NCBI RefSeq assembly: GCF_002224645.1
Contig: NZ_CP022121.1
Span: 1,556,501-1,620,500 of the forward strand
From: Dehalobacterium formicoaceticum
Lineage (GTDB): Bacteria; Bacillota; Dehalobacteriia; Dehalobacteriales; Dehalobacteriaceae
DNA length: 64,000 bases
Direction: 5' to 3'
Both the position numbers and the translations under genes were made by a program. The notes below the pieces were generated by a model. The model saw only the letters and a program-made list of their open reading frames with translations, ran no database searches and had not been told where the DNA came from. Shown here piece by piece: positions 27,159 through 35,779 of this stretch (its first letter is position 1; each line of letters starts with the position of its first letter).

Positions 27159-27213
27159 AACGCGGGGACGGTCTGCAACCAGGTTTACCTGGTTTCGGAC
27201 CGTCCCCTGCGTT
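27159..27213 (+). repeat. GGGGACGG palindromic repeat, copy 1 (also likely terminator)
   Basis: AACGCGGGGACGGTC (27159-27173) is nearly complemented by GACCGTCCCCTGCGTT (27198-27213), with AACCAGG-TTTA-CCTGGTT nested inside. It starts 6 bases after the stop of the stress-protein gene, so it can act as a terminator. Related sequence lies at 40047-40141 and 55618-55632, which marks it as a dispersed element. Confidence 0.7.
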
Positions 27214-27229
27214 ATTTGGAGGATTGACA

Positions 27230-28747
27230 ATGAAAAGAGATGACATCGGCGAATTGGAATTGCTAAGACAAGAAATTGAGATCCTGAAAAAGACAAATAT
27301 TCAGCTTCAGGAGGTAGGAGATGATCTGGAGCGAGAGAATCAGTTGTTAAAAACAATCCTTGATAGCATTCACGAGGGCGTTTATGCTACCGATGAAAAG
27401 GGGAAAATTATTTTATATAATCGGGAGGTGGAAAAAACAGAAGGGCTAAAAAGATCCGATGTTTTAGGAAAAAAAGAAACCGATGTCTATTCCTATATTA
27501 GTGAAAACAACTTTTATGAAGCCGTTACTGAGAAGGTTATGAAGACTGTAAAGCCCTTGATTGAGCATCATTATAAGTATTATCTGCCAAACGGGAAACG
27601 AAACGATATATTAATCAATGCTTTTCCTTTCTTTTATCAAGAAAAACTTGCCGGTGTTTATACTGTCGGACGTGATGTTAAAACCATCGGCGAATTTATA
27701 TCCAATACCCTTGTGATGCAAAGAAAACTGACCATGGAAGAAAATAATCCCGCAAATGTGAAGGGAGCTAGATATCTCTTGGATCACATTATTGGTGACA
27801 GCAAGGAAATGAAGGAAACAGTTGCTTTGGCTCGAAAGGTGGCCGGACATAGTTCTCCCATATTAATTGTTGGGGAAACAGGAACGGGCAAAGAACTTTT
27901 TGCTCAAGGAATTCATAACGCCAGTTTATTTGCCAAGGGCCCTTTTGTACCGGTCAATTGTGCTGCTATTCCCGATTCCCTGCTGGAAAGCATATTATTT
28001 GGTACGGTAAAAGGAGCCTTTACCGGAGCGGTTGATATTCCCGGATTATTTGAACAAGCGGAGAACGGTACGATTTTTTTGGATGAAATCAATTCCATGC
28101 CTTTCTCCCTGCAGGCGAAATTGTTAAGAGTGCTGCAGGACAAAGTGGTCAGGAGAATTGGCAGCAAAACGGAAACGCCCATTAACACCAGGATTATTAG
28201 TGCCACCAATGTGGATCCTTTTGTGGCAGTGCAAGAGCAGGTGATTAGGTCGGATTTGTTTTTTCGCTTGGCAACGGTCACAATAGATATCCCTCCGCTC
28301 CGTGAAAGGAAAAATGATATTCATGTTCTCGGCCACTATTTTATCAGAAAATTTAATGACAAATTCGGAATATTTGTCAAAGGAATTTCCCGTGATCTGA
28401 TTAAGCCATTTGAACATTATTATTGGCCGGGAAATGTCAGGGAATTAGAAAATATCATTGAAAGCGGCATGAATTTTGTTGAGCATCAAGACGACGAGTT
28501 GGATTTGGAGCATTTGCCCATGTATTTTCAAGAGCGTTTACTTAAGACGAAGGAGATATCCAAATATATGCCTGGAATTCAAGGTACGTTGCGCAGCAAT
28601 TTACAGGAGTTTGAAAAAAGATTGATTTATGATGCCCTTCTGCGCAATAGCTGGAATATTACGAGAACAGCTCAAGAGTTAGGCATTTTAAGACAAAACT
28701 TACAGCATAAAATTAAGGTGTTGAATTTGCAAAAAGAAAACCGGTAA
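27230..28747 (+). CDS. PAS-domain sigma54-dependent activator
   Basis: A 505-residue enhancer-binding protein. An N-terminal coiled coil (about 5-40) and PAS domain (about 42-150, LDSIHEGVYATDEKGKIILY) sense an unknown signal. The AAA+ domain has Walker A GETGTGKE near 215, the sigma54-contact loop GAFTGA near 262, and Walker B GTIFLDE near 280. The C-terminal Fis-type helix-turn-helix is NITRTAQELGILRQNLQHKIK. ATG 27230 has GGAGG 7 bases upstream. It directly precedes a -24/-12 promoter and two palindromes in front of mttB, so it very probably switches on the mttB-MFS-mttB genes in response to their substrate. Confidence 0.93.
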   Translation: MKRDDIGELELLRQEIEILKKTNIQLQEVGDDLERENQLLKTILDSIHEGVYATDEKGKIILYNREVEKTEGLKRSDVLGKKETDVYSYISENNFYEAVTEKVMKTVKPLIEHHYKYYLPNGKRNDILINAFPFFYQEKLAGVYTVGRDVKTIGEFISNTLVMQRKLTMEENNPANVKGARYLLDHIIGDSKEMKETVALARKVAGHSSPILIVGETGTGKELFAQGIHNASLFAKGPFVPVNCAAIPDSLLESILFGTVKGAFTGAVDIPGLFEQAENGTIFLDEINSMPFSLQAKLLRVLQDKVVRRIGSKTETPINTRIISATNVDPFVAVQEQVIRSDLFFRLATVTIDIPPLRERKNDIHVLGHYFIRKFNDKFGIFVKGISRDLIKPFEHYYWPGNVRELENIIESGMNFVEHQDDELDLEHLPMYFQERLLKTKEISKYMPGIQGTLRSNLQEFEKRLIYDALLRNSWNITRTAQELGILRQNLQHKIKVLNLQKENR

Positions 28748-28758
28748 GACTTAACAGG

Positions 28759-28776
28759 TGCATTTTATATTTGCAT
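28759..28776 (+). promoter_or_regulatory. Upstream activator site 1 (candidate)
   Basis: TGCATTTTATATTTGCAT, a near-palindrome whose reverse complement recurs, with two differences, at 28822-28839. It lies 165 bases before the -24/-12 promoter, typical for a sigma54 enhancer. Assignment to the adjacent activator is inference. Confidence 0.6.
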
Positions 28777-28821
28777 GCATTTAAGATTTGCGGTCTACAC
28801 TTATCGTGAATTTTTGATGTG

Positions 28822-28839
28822 ATGCAAAAATAACATGCA
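28822..28839 (-). promoter_or_regulatory. Upstream activator site 2 (candidate)
   Basis: ATGCAAAAATAACATGCA on the plus strand. Its reverse complement matches site 1 at 16 of 18 positions. It lies about 85 bases upstream of the -24/-12 promoter, with centre-to-centre spacing to site 1 of 63 bases, close to six helical turns. Confidence 0.6.
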
Positions 28840-28874
28840 CTAAGCCTCTTGGTGCTGGAAATTCAATTTTCATA

Positions 28875-28911
28875 AAATCCTTGAAACCCTTTGGTATCAA
28901 GGATTTTTTAT
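28875..28911 (+). terminator. Terminator of the sigma54-activator gene
   Basis: AAATCCTTGA and TCAAGGATTTTTT form a 10-bp stem with a T-run. It separates the regulator transcript from the mttB promoter 13 bases further on. Confidence 0.8.
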
Positions 28912-28923
28912 TTTGTTCATTTT

Positions 28924-28939
28924 TGGCATAGGTCTTGCA
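28924..28939 (+). promoter_or_regulatory. Sigma54 (-24/-12) promoter of the mttB operon
   Basis: TGGCATAGGTCTTGCA: GG and GC are separated by exactly 10 bases, matching TGGCAC-N5-TTGCW. Transcription would begin near 28951, leaving a leader of about 185 bases to mttB1. Confidence 0.85.
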
Positions 28940-29134
28940 ATAATAGTTCGAAGAATTCAATCATCTGATTTATTGAATGATCCCATCAAAACAACAATCA
29001 TATCTTGAGAAAAGGATAACAAAAGGAGGCTGGGAAAAAATAATAATCATTTTCGAACTATAGGATATTAATGGATGATTGATCTAAAGTTGAGACGGGT
29101 TTTAGAAAACAGATTATTACAGGAGGTGTCTTCG

Positions 29135-30610
29135 TTGATTCGTAATAATGCGGCGGGATATAACACTTTTGTTGGCTGCGGTCTTCAATTATTCTCTGAT
29201 CATGATTTGGAAGCGGTGCATTCCAATACCATAGAGATCATGGAAAAAAACGGAATTAATGTTCAGAGCGAAAAGGCTATGGATATTTTTGAAAAAGGCG
29301 GAGCTAAAGTAGACAGAGAGAAGAAAAATGTAAAAATTCCCGGTCACATGGTGGAAGAGGCGGTCCGAACCGCCCCGGGAAAAGTATTGATGGCCGGGAG
29401 AGATCCGAAAAACGATGTTATTTTGGAAGATGGTCGGGTGAATTTTATTCCCTTTGGAACCGGCGTTAATGTGATCGATCCTTATACCGGAGATTACAGA
29501 AAATCCACAAAAAAAGATATTGAACAGCTGGCTACTATTACCGATGCCTTGGATCAAATGGATTTCTGCTTTGACACGGTTATCCCCAGGGATGTTGATC
29601 CCCGGACTGTCTGTTACCATTCATTTGAAGGGCATATCAATAATTCATCAAAACACCTGTTTACCAGCCCGGAAGATACTTATTCGGCACAAATGCTGAT
29701 TGAGATGGCGGGAAAAGTTGTCGGCGGCAGAGAAAAATTAAAGGAACGTCCCATTATTACCGGGGGCGGCTGTCCCATCAGTCCTTTAACCTACTCCGAT
29801 GCTTTATGTGAAAGTATGATTGAATACGCTGAGGCAGAACTTCCTTTTCTTTGTCTTTCCATGGCTATGGCAGGGGGGACTGCGCCGGTAACTCTGGCCG
29901 GGACATTAGTGACACATAATGCGGAAGTATTGACAGGTGTCGTCCTAAGCCAATTGGTCAAGAAAGGCACTCCCATCATTTACGGCAGCTCTACGACCAA
30001 CCTTGATTTGAGAAAAGCTGTTGCTACTGTGGGAAGTCCGGAGCTTGCCCTCATTAGTGCAGGGGTAGCAAAGTTAGCTCGATTTTATAATCTGCCCAGT
30101 TTTGTTGCCGGTGGGTAGGCAGACAGCAAAGAATCCGACGTGCAAGCTGGTCATGAAAAAACCTTGACCTATCTGTTGCCAATGTTAGCAGGCGCTAATA
30201 TTATTTACGGATCAGGTATGCTGGATATGGGTATGACCTTTAGCTATGAACAATATGTCGTGGACAATGAATTTGTCCGGATGATGCGGGGCCTACTTCC
30301 GGGAATTCCTGTCCATGAGCAGAGTATGGCCGTTGATGTGATCCAAAAGGTAGGTGCCGGAGGACACTTCTTAATGGAAGAGCATACCATGGAAAACATG
30401 AAAACTGCTCAGGTATATCCCAAATTTATGAACCGTGATTCCAGAGACGTATGGGCGGCGAGTGAAACTGCCAGCTTGATCTCAAGAGGACGTCAAGATG
30501 CGATTAATATCTTGGAAACGCATCAAACAAAACCCCTTCCGGAAAAGGCGGCGTCAGAAATAAGGTCAACCATTGAAGAAATTGAAAAGGAACTGGGAAT
30601 TAGAAAGTAA
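29135..30610 (+). CDS. mttB: Trimethylamine methyltransferase family protein with in-frame UAG (pyrrolysine), copy 1
   Basis: A 491-residue MttB-family corrinoid-dependent methyltransferase when TAG 30116-30118 is read as pyrrolysine 328. The sequence flows across the codon (SFVAGG-O-ADSKESDVQAGHEK), matching the conserved MttB active-site loop. Downstream residues (LLPMLAGANIIYGSGMLDMG) are as expected of the barrel. TTG 29135 follows ACAGGAGGTG at 6 bases, and its N-terminus aligns with that of copy 2; ATG 29075 has no ribosome site. Substrate is probably a methylamine or quaternary amine; specificity cannot be read from sequence. No corrinoid protein gene is adjacent. Confidence 0.9.
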
Positions 30611-30645
30611 GTCGGGGTTCTCAGATTATTATGGCCAGGCAGGTA

Positions 30646-30681
30646 GAGTCCAGGCGGACTCTGCCTGAACCAGCATCTTAA
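30646..30681 (+). repeat. Hairpin between mttB1 and the MFS gene
   Basis: CAGGCAGGTAGAGTCC and GGACTCTGCCTG pair with a 2-base bulge. No T-run follows, so it may be an RNA-processing or stability element rather than a terminator. Confidence 0.45.
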
Positions 30682-30744
30682 CCGGACGAAATGGAGGGTT
30701 ACAGAAAACAGATAAGCATTAAGGAAAAAACGAGGAGGATATGG

Positions 30745-31977
30745 ATGAAAGGGAAAATATCGATTTTAATAGCTATTGTATTAATTTGTGTTGCTCCGAT
30801 GGCAGATACTTATATCTTAATTCCCGATATGTCAGGCATTGTCAATGCCTTGCCTCCAACTAATTCTACGTTAATCAGCTTCATCCTGACCATATCATCG
30901 TTATTTGTCATTCCCTCCAGCTTAATTGCAGGTAAATTGGTTGAACAGAACAAATTAAGCAAAAAAGGTGCGCTGTTGATTGGATTCACTCTTTTTACCA
31001 TTGGGGGAGCAGCTGGGGGTTTATTCGCCAATATCAACTATATTTTGTTTACCCGAGCTATTGTCGGGATCGGTAACGGATTTGCTACCGCGATGGTAGC
31101 ATCTATTGTAGCCGATTATTTCTCTGGTCAGGCCAGAGCAAACGTGATGGGCTTGTATAATGCGCTGGGAAGTTTGCTTGCCATTGGGCTGACGGTTCTG
31201 GCGGGATATTTAGCTGTGATTAGCTGGCGCCTGCCTTTTGCTGTGTATCTTTTATGTGCTCTGATTGTAGTCTATCATGCCATCGTATTGAAAAAGAACC
31301 CGCCTAAATCTGAAGAGCTGCTTGCAGAAGAAGAGGAGCAGGCAATGCAGGAAGCAAACGCAACTGCATTAGGACAAAAACCTCGTTTAGGAAAAGCAGT
31401 GTGGGTTTTGGTAGTGATTACGATCCTTTCCCAAGTAGTTGGAAATACCCTATATCTTTTCTTATCCATATTTATTGAAGGGGAAGGCATTGGCAACGCT
31501 GCTGCCACGGGAATGGTCAATGGTTTACTTACGGCCTCTATTGTTGTGGTAAGCCTTGTATTCGGATTCCTTTACAGCAAATTTAATAAATATACTTCCA
31601 CGCTGTTTTTCCTTGCTTTCGGTGTTGGTTATCTGATGTTGGCTCGATCACATAGCTTATCAATGGTCATTCTATCAACGGTTGTTTGGGGGATTGGCTT
31701 TGGGCTATCGGTGCCTTATCTCTATCAGGAAGCAACTATGGCTCCGCCAAAAGTCTTGATTACCTTCACCGGTGCCCTTATTAACAGCACGATCTTCTTT
31801 TCCTATGTACTTTCTACCTTTGTCCAACCCTTAATAGCCGGTATCTTTAACAACGATTCCTTGCGCTTTATGTTTGATGTATTGGGCATCGTGATGATTA
31901 TATGTGCTATCGGGGTGGGAATCTATTTTAAAATAAGCGGCAGCGAACCGGTGCCAAACAAAGGAGCAGTTATCTAA
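30745..31977 (+). CDS. MFS transporter
   Basis: A 410-residue major-facilitator permease with about 12 helices. Between helices 2 and 3 the motif is LVEQNKLSKKGALLIG, a diverged GXXXDRXGRR loop. A charged cytoplasmic loop (PPKSEELLAEEEEQAMQEANA) lies between the two halves. ATG 30745 has GAGGAGG at 5 bases; the ATG at 30691 lacks a site. Placed between two mttB genes under one sigma54 promoter, it probably imports the methylated amine or exports the demethylated product. The direction is not shown by the sequence. Confidence 0.87.
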   Translation: MKGKISILIAIVLICVAPMADTYILIPDMSGIVNALPPTNSTLISFILTISSLFVIPSSLIAGKLVEQNKLSKKGALLIGFTLFTIGGAAGGLFANINYILFTRAIVGIGNGFATAMVASIVADYFSGQARANVMGLYNALGSLLAIGLTVLAGYLAVISWRLPFAVYLLCALIVVYHAIVLKKNPPKSEELLAEEEEQAMQEANATALGQKPRLGKAVWVLVVITILSQVVGNTLYLFLSIFIEGEGIGNAAATGMVNGLLTASIVVVSLVFGFLYSKFNKYTSTLFFLAFGVGYLMLARSHSLSMVILSTVVWGIGFGLSVPYLYQEATMAPPKVLITFTGALINSTIFFSYVLSTFVQPLIAGIFNNDSLRFMFDVLGIVMIICAIGVGIYFKISGSEPVPNKGAVI

Positions 31978-32136
31978 CCGCAGACAGATATGAGAAAAAG
32001 ATTTTAGTCGAGCGATAGAATTAGGATATAAGATGTTAAAAGCATTTTCAATGAACAATAAATGAGGGAAGGAGATAATAAAGGGAGGGTTACAAAAAGT
32101 ATTGCTAATTGAAATTAGAGAAGGGGAGGATTGATT

Positions 32137-33618
32137 ATGAAACGAAATAAGAATGCCGGATATGCTTCTTTTAGCGGAGCAAGCTTGCAATTATTCTCAG
32201 AAAACGATCTGCACTTTTTGCATTTAGGCACATTAGAAGTGTTGGAGAGAACCGGATTACATGTTACCGATGAAGAAGCCCTGGAATATTTTGAAAAAGG
32301 GGGCGCCCTCGTTGACCGTAAAAGCAATGTTGTGAAAATTCCTGCTTACATGGTGGAAGATGCTATTAAAAGTGCTCCTGCCAGTGTATTTTTGGCAGGT
32401 AAGGATCCTCAATATGATATCATCCTGGAAGAGGGCCGGGTTTATGTCTGTCCCTTTGGATTGGGCATTTTGATTGTCGATCCTTATACAGGCGAACTGC
32501 GAAATACTACCAAACAAGATATTGCTGATTGTGCCAGAATAGTGGATTACATTGATGAATACGATTTCGTCTTTGATACCATGGTAGCCAGAGATGTTGA
32601 TCCTGCCGTAGCATGTATTCATGGCTTTGAGGCGCCATTGGTCAATACCAAAAAGCCGGTTTTAGCCAGTCCGGAAGACAAAAGAACCGCTGAAATCTTA
32701 CTGGAAATGGGTGCTGTTGCTGCCGGCGGAATGGATCAATTGAAGGATCGTCCCATCATGATGCTGGGTGGGTGCACAATCAGTCCGTTAACGATTCCTG
32801 ACAGCACGGTAGCCGCCGTGATTGAAGGGGCAAAAGCCCGTGTCCCGGTGATGATTCTTTCCATGGCCATGTCTAGCGGCATGGGTCCTGTAACCTTAGC
32901 CGGAACATTAGTTGTCATGAACGCAGAAATATTGGGAGCCCTAACCCTTTCCCAGTTGGTTAATAAGGGAACTTCTTTTATATATGGATCTTCTACCGGT
33001 ACCCTGGATATGAGGCATAATGCTGCTGCCATGGTAGGATGCCCGGAATTAGGGTTAATCAGTGCCGGGGTAGCCAGTATTGCCAGAATGTATAATATCC
33101 CAACTTTAGTTGCCGGTGGGTAGACTGACAGCAAGGTTCCCGATATGCAGGCCGGACACGAAAAGACTCTCACCGCCCTCCTTCCCATGTTAGCAGGTGC
33201 TAATATGATCTATGGACCGGGCATGTTGGAGAGTGGGATTACTATGAGTCTCGGCCAAGTGGTTGCCGATGCTGATTTTGTGCGGATGATTAAGATGGTT
33301 TTGGAGGGTGTTCCGGTTAATGAAGAGACCCTCGCATTGGATGTCATCCATAATGTAGGCATTAAAGGACAATATCTGGGAGAAGAACACACATTCCAGC
33401 TCTTTAAAGAACTGCAGTCCGCACCCAAAATTATGGACCGCCATAACCGTGAGGAATGGAGCACAATGGGTGCCAAGGATATGGCGCTAAAGGCGGATGA
33501 AGAAGCACGCCGCATTATGGAAACCCATAATCCTCAAGTATTGTCGGATGCACAAAAAGAGATGATCCATCAAATTGTCCAAGATGCAGAGAAAGAACTG
33601 ATTGTAAAGAAAAAATAA
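32137..33618 (+). CDS. mttB: Trimethylamine methyltransferase family protein with in-frame UAG (pyrrolysine), copy 2
   Basis: 493 residues with TAG 33121-33123 read as pyrrolysine 329. The codon is in the same place and context as in copy 1 (TLVAGG-O-TDSKVPDMQAGHEK). The protein aligns with copy 1 along its whole length (for example GLGILIVDPYTGELRNTTKQDI beside GTGVNVIDPYTGDYRKSTKKDI) but is clearly diverged, so the two probably act on different substrates or partner proteins. ATG 32137 follows AAGGGGAGGA at 7 bases. No insertion or other stop disturbs the frame. Confidence 0.9.
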
Positions 33619-33632
33619 ACCAGGATTCAAAT

Positions 33633-33687
33633 AGGCTGTGTTATCCGGCATAATGGGCAGGGTTCCATTCTTCGGGCAACACAGCTT
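33633..33687 (+). terminator. Hairpin after mttB2
   Basis: AGGCTGTGTT and AACACAGCTT pair (one mismatch) around a 35-base loop. No strong T-run follows (ACTACTTAAATTTT). Probably a weak or partial terminator before the EamA gene. Confidence 0.4.
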
Positions 33688-33744
33688 ACTACTTAAATTT
33701 TCCCATTTGACAAAAGTGAAATAATAAAGTAGGGGGAATTATCC

Positions 33745-34708
33745 ATGACGAATACCATGAGAGGGTTTGTGTTTGCAACATTGGCAGGTGTGTGTTGGGG
33801 TACCTTTGGCACCTTCGTCGGAATTTTTAAGTAGTTTTGGTTTCAGTGAAACAGCTATTGGCATCTTAGGTCCCGGGTTAATGGTCATCTTTTTTTTAAC
33901 CAGAATTTTAATTCGTAAACCCCAGGTATTAAAGGTCGATGTCAGAAGGTTAGTTTTGTATATTTCAGTGGGTGTTGTTGGTGTTGTTGGTGTTTTAGGT
34001 TCAACCTGGTGCTATGCGGTGGCACTAAGTAAAGGAGTGCCTTTGGGAGTCACTTCAATTTTAACTTTCCTAAATTATTTTATTGTTGTGCTCTTCTCGC
34101 GTATTATCTGGAAAAATAAAATTACCCCTATCAAAATTGTCTCAGGGATTGCTACAATTATTGGTATTGCTTTTATTCTGAATGTGTTTGGTACACTTGC
34201 CGCCCCGGCCGAAGGGCTTTTTTGGATGGCAATCGTGGTCCTTTCCTTTGCCGGTGGGTTTCTTCTTTGCAAATATGCCGTGGATTTGGGATATGATTAT
34301 GATGCATATTTAATGTATACTAATTTGTTTGCCGTGATAATTTTATCCTTTATCAATCCCCCCTGGGCTGTGGTCAGCGAAATTCAAATCAACGTGGGGG
34401 TGCATGGAATCCCGGCAGTTATGGCAATTTTGGGGTTTGGACTGATTCCTATGGTGTCAAGCTACTATTTCCTGATGACTGCTTATAGTTATTTGGAAGC
34501 TCCATTGGTGATCATTATGTACAGTCTTGACCCGGTGGTTGCCTCTATTTTAGGATTTTTGATATTTGGGCAAAGTCTGGTTCCTTTTCAAATCTTCGGG
34601 ATCTTCCTTGTTTTAGCTGCCCTCGTTTGGCTGCAGCTAACAGAACGGGCTTTGGAAAGAAAACAGTTCAGGGAACATCAAGATCCCGTCAAGATGATTG
34701 TCACTTAA
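33745..34708 (+). pseudogene. EamA/DMT-family transporter, frame-disrupted
   Basis: ATG 33745 opens MTNTMRGFVFATLAGVCWGT..., the usual first helix of an EamA (drug/metabolite) permease, but hits TAG after ...TFVGIFK (stop 33832-33834). The rest of the protein, about 300 residues with nine further helices (from LSSFGFSETAIGILGPG), is intact in another frame. One extra T in the T5 run at 33824-33828 restores GIFLSSFGF. It is either a young pseudogene or an assembly error. Its place after mttB2 suggests export of a small amine or amino-acid product, which is inference. Confidence 0.8.
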
Positions 34709-34749
34709 TTTTTTGCCTCTTTCCCTCCTGATACGCATGGATAGAACAA

Positions 34750-34796
34750 AAAAACAGCTCAACAACCAGCAATTTTCTGATTGTTGAGCTGTTTTG
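34750..34796. terminator. Bidirectional terminator
   Basis: AAAACAGCTCAACAA and TTGTTGAGCTGTTTT form a 15-bp perfect stem with T- and A-rich flanks. It ends the mttB/EamA transcript and the convergent sigma-factor fragment. Confidence 0.88.
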
Positions 34797-34826
34797 TGTT
34801 TGGTACTAAACTTCCCATTGATCCCT

Positions 34827-35060
34827 TTAAAAACCGTATCCTCTATACTTTTTTAATTGCTCCATTTTCATTTTTTTGATATAACAAGGCTTTATATACT
34901 TAGGCATTTGCAACTGATTTATTGATTTTATTGCCTTGACAACACTTTCATTCACGATATCTTCCGCATCCTCCCGGTTTTTTGCGTAAGTGTAGGCAAA
35001 ACGATAAGCGCTATCGATATTTTCCATTAAGTAATTTTCAAACAGCTGTTTTTTGTTCAT
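34827..35060 (-). pseudogene. Truncated ECF-type sigma factor (region 2 only)
   Basis: 77 residues: MNKKQLFENYLMENIDSAYR then FAYTYAKNREDAEDIVNESVVKAIKSIN, the region 2 helix that binds core polymerase and the -10 element. After PKYIKPCYIKKMKMEQLKKYRGYGF it stops at a terminator, and region 4 is absent. ECF factors are usually 160-190 residues, so this is a remnant or a deliberately short protein. GAGGAG precedes its ATG. Confidence 0.6.
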
Positions 35061-35276
35061 CTATGCTCCTCCTCACATATGCTTAGACTAATGAAGCAGG
35101 AAATAAGTTTTGCTTTTTATTAGGTTTTCTATTATGACCGGGTGAAAGGGCACATATGAAAATATAATTTGCTGTTTTTACATTGTACCGGGTAAAAACA
35201 AATCGTCGTACTACAATGTGATTATAATCGAAAGGAAGAAGAGCAATAATTTAGAAATAATTAGTAGATAATTAGG

Positions 35277-35305
35277 TTGACATTTGATTATTATGGCAGT
35301 AGACT
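35277..35305 (+). promoter_or_regulatory. Promoter of the cobalamin-riboswitch operon
   Basis: TTGACA, 17 bases, TAGACT. Transcription would begin near 35312, about 30 bases before the riboswitch. Confidence 0.75.
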
Positions 35306-35342
35306 ATTGTTGTATTGTAAAACATTTTTAATTTAATATTTT

Positions 35343-35476
35343 ATTTAAATCATGGAATCAGGTGCAAATCCTGAACAATCTGGTTACTGTAATGCGGAGC
35401 AACTCCATTATGCCACTGCTGAATGCGGGAAGGCGGAGAAAGCGATGAAGCAAAGTCAGGATACATGTTTAAATAA
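35343..35476 (+). promoter_or_regulatory. Cobalamin (B12) riboswitch aptamer
   Basis: Contains the conserved elements in order: GGAATCAGGTGCAAATCCTG (35353-35372), GGTTACTGTAATGCGGAGCAA (split here as GGTTACTG and GCGGAGCAA), the B12 box core GCCACTG (35412-35418), and GGGAAGGCGG...GTCAGGATAC. ATTTAAAT and ATGTTTAAAT close the outer stem. It is followed by a terminator hairpin, implying transcriptional shut-off by corrinoid. Confidence 0.93.
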
Positions 35477-35556
35477 TGATGTATTATTATTTTCCAATGA
35501 AAAATAATGTACAGGATAAAGCCATATATCGGCTAAAGATTGATTGAGACATAGCA

Positions 35557-35596
35557 CACCTGTATTTTCATGTAGAAAATGCAGGTGTTTTTTTAT
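35557..35596 (+). terminator. Riboswitch-controlled terminator
   Basis: CACCTGTATTTTC and GAAAATGCAGGTG pair over 13 bp (one G-U), followed by seven Ts. The expression platform of the cobalamin riboswitch. Confidence 0.88.
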
Positions 35597-35683
35597 GCTC
35601 AGTATATTTTTTTCAACTCAAAAGAGTATGCAATGTTGGCAGGATGGAGGTGAAGAATTAAAAATAAAAGGAAAACATACTCA

Positions 35684-35779
35684 ATGAGAAGGAAGAAAAA
35701 TAGAAAAATTACTAAGATTAGTAAAGAAATAGCTCAAAACAATGATAGAGCTATTCTTAGAAAGGTGGGGCTAAAATGA
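35684..35779 (+). CDS. Possible small leader ORF (31 aa) before the binding-protein gene
   Basis: ATG 35684 to TGA 35777-35779 encodes MRRKKNRKITKISKEIAQNN and 11 more residues, a basic peptide. Its stop overlaps the ATG of the binding-protein gene (ATGA), and AAAGGA lies about 13 bases upstream, so it could couple translation. AATAGCTC...GAGCTATT inside it can form a hairpin just before the next ribosome site. No homology is recognised, and it may be chance. Confidence 0.3.
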   Translation: MRRKKNRKITKISKEIAQNNDRAILRKVGLK

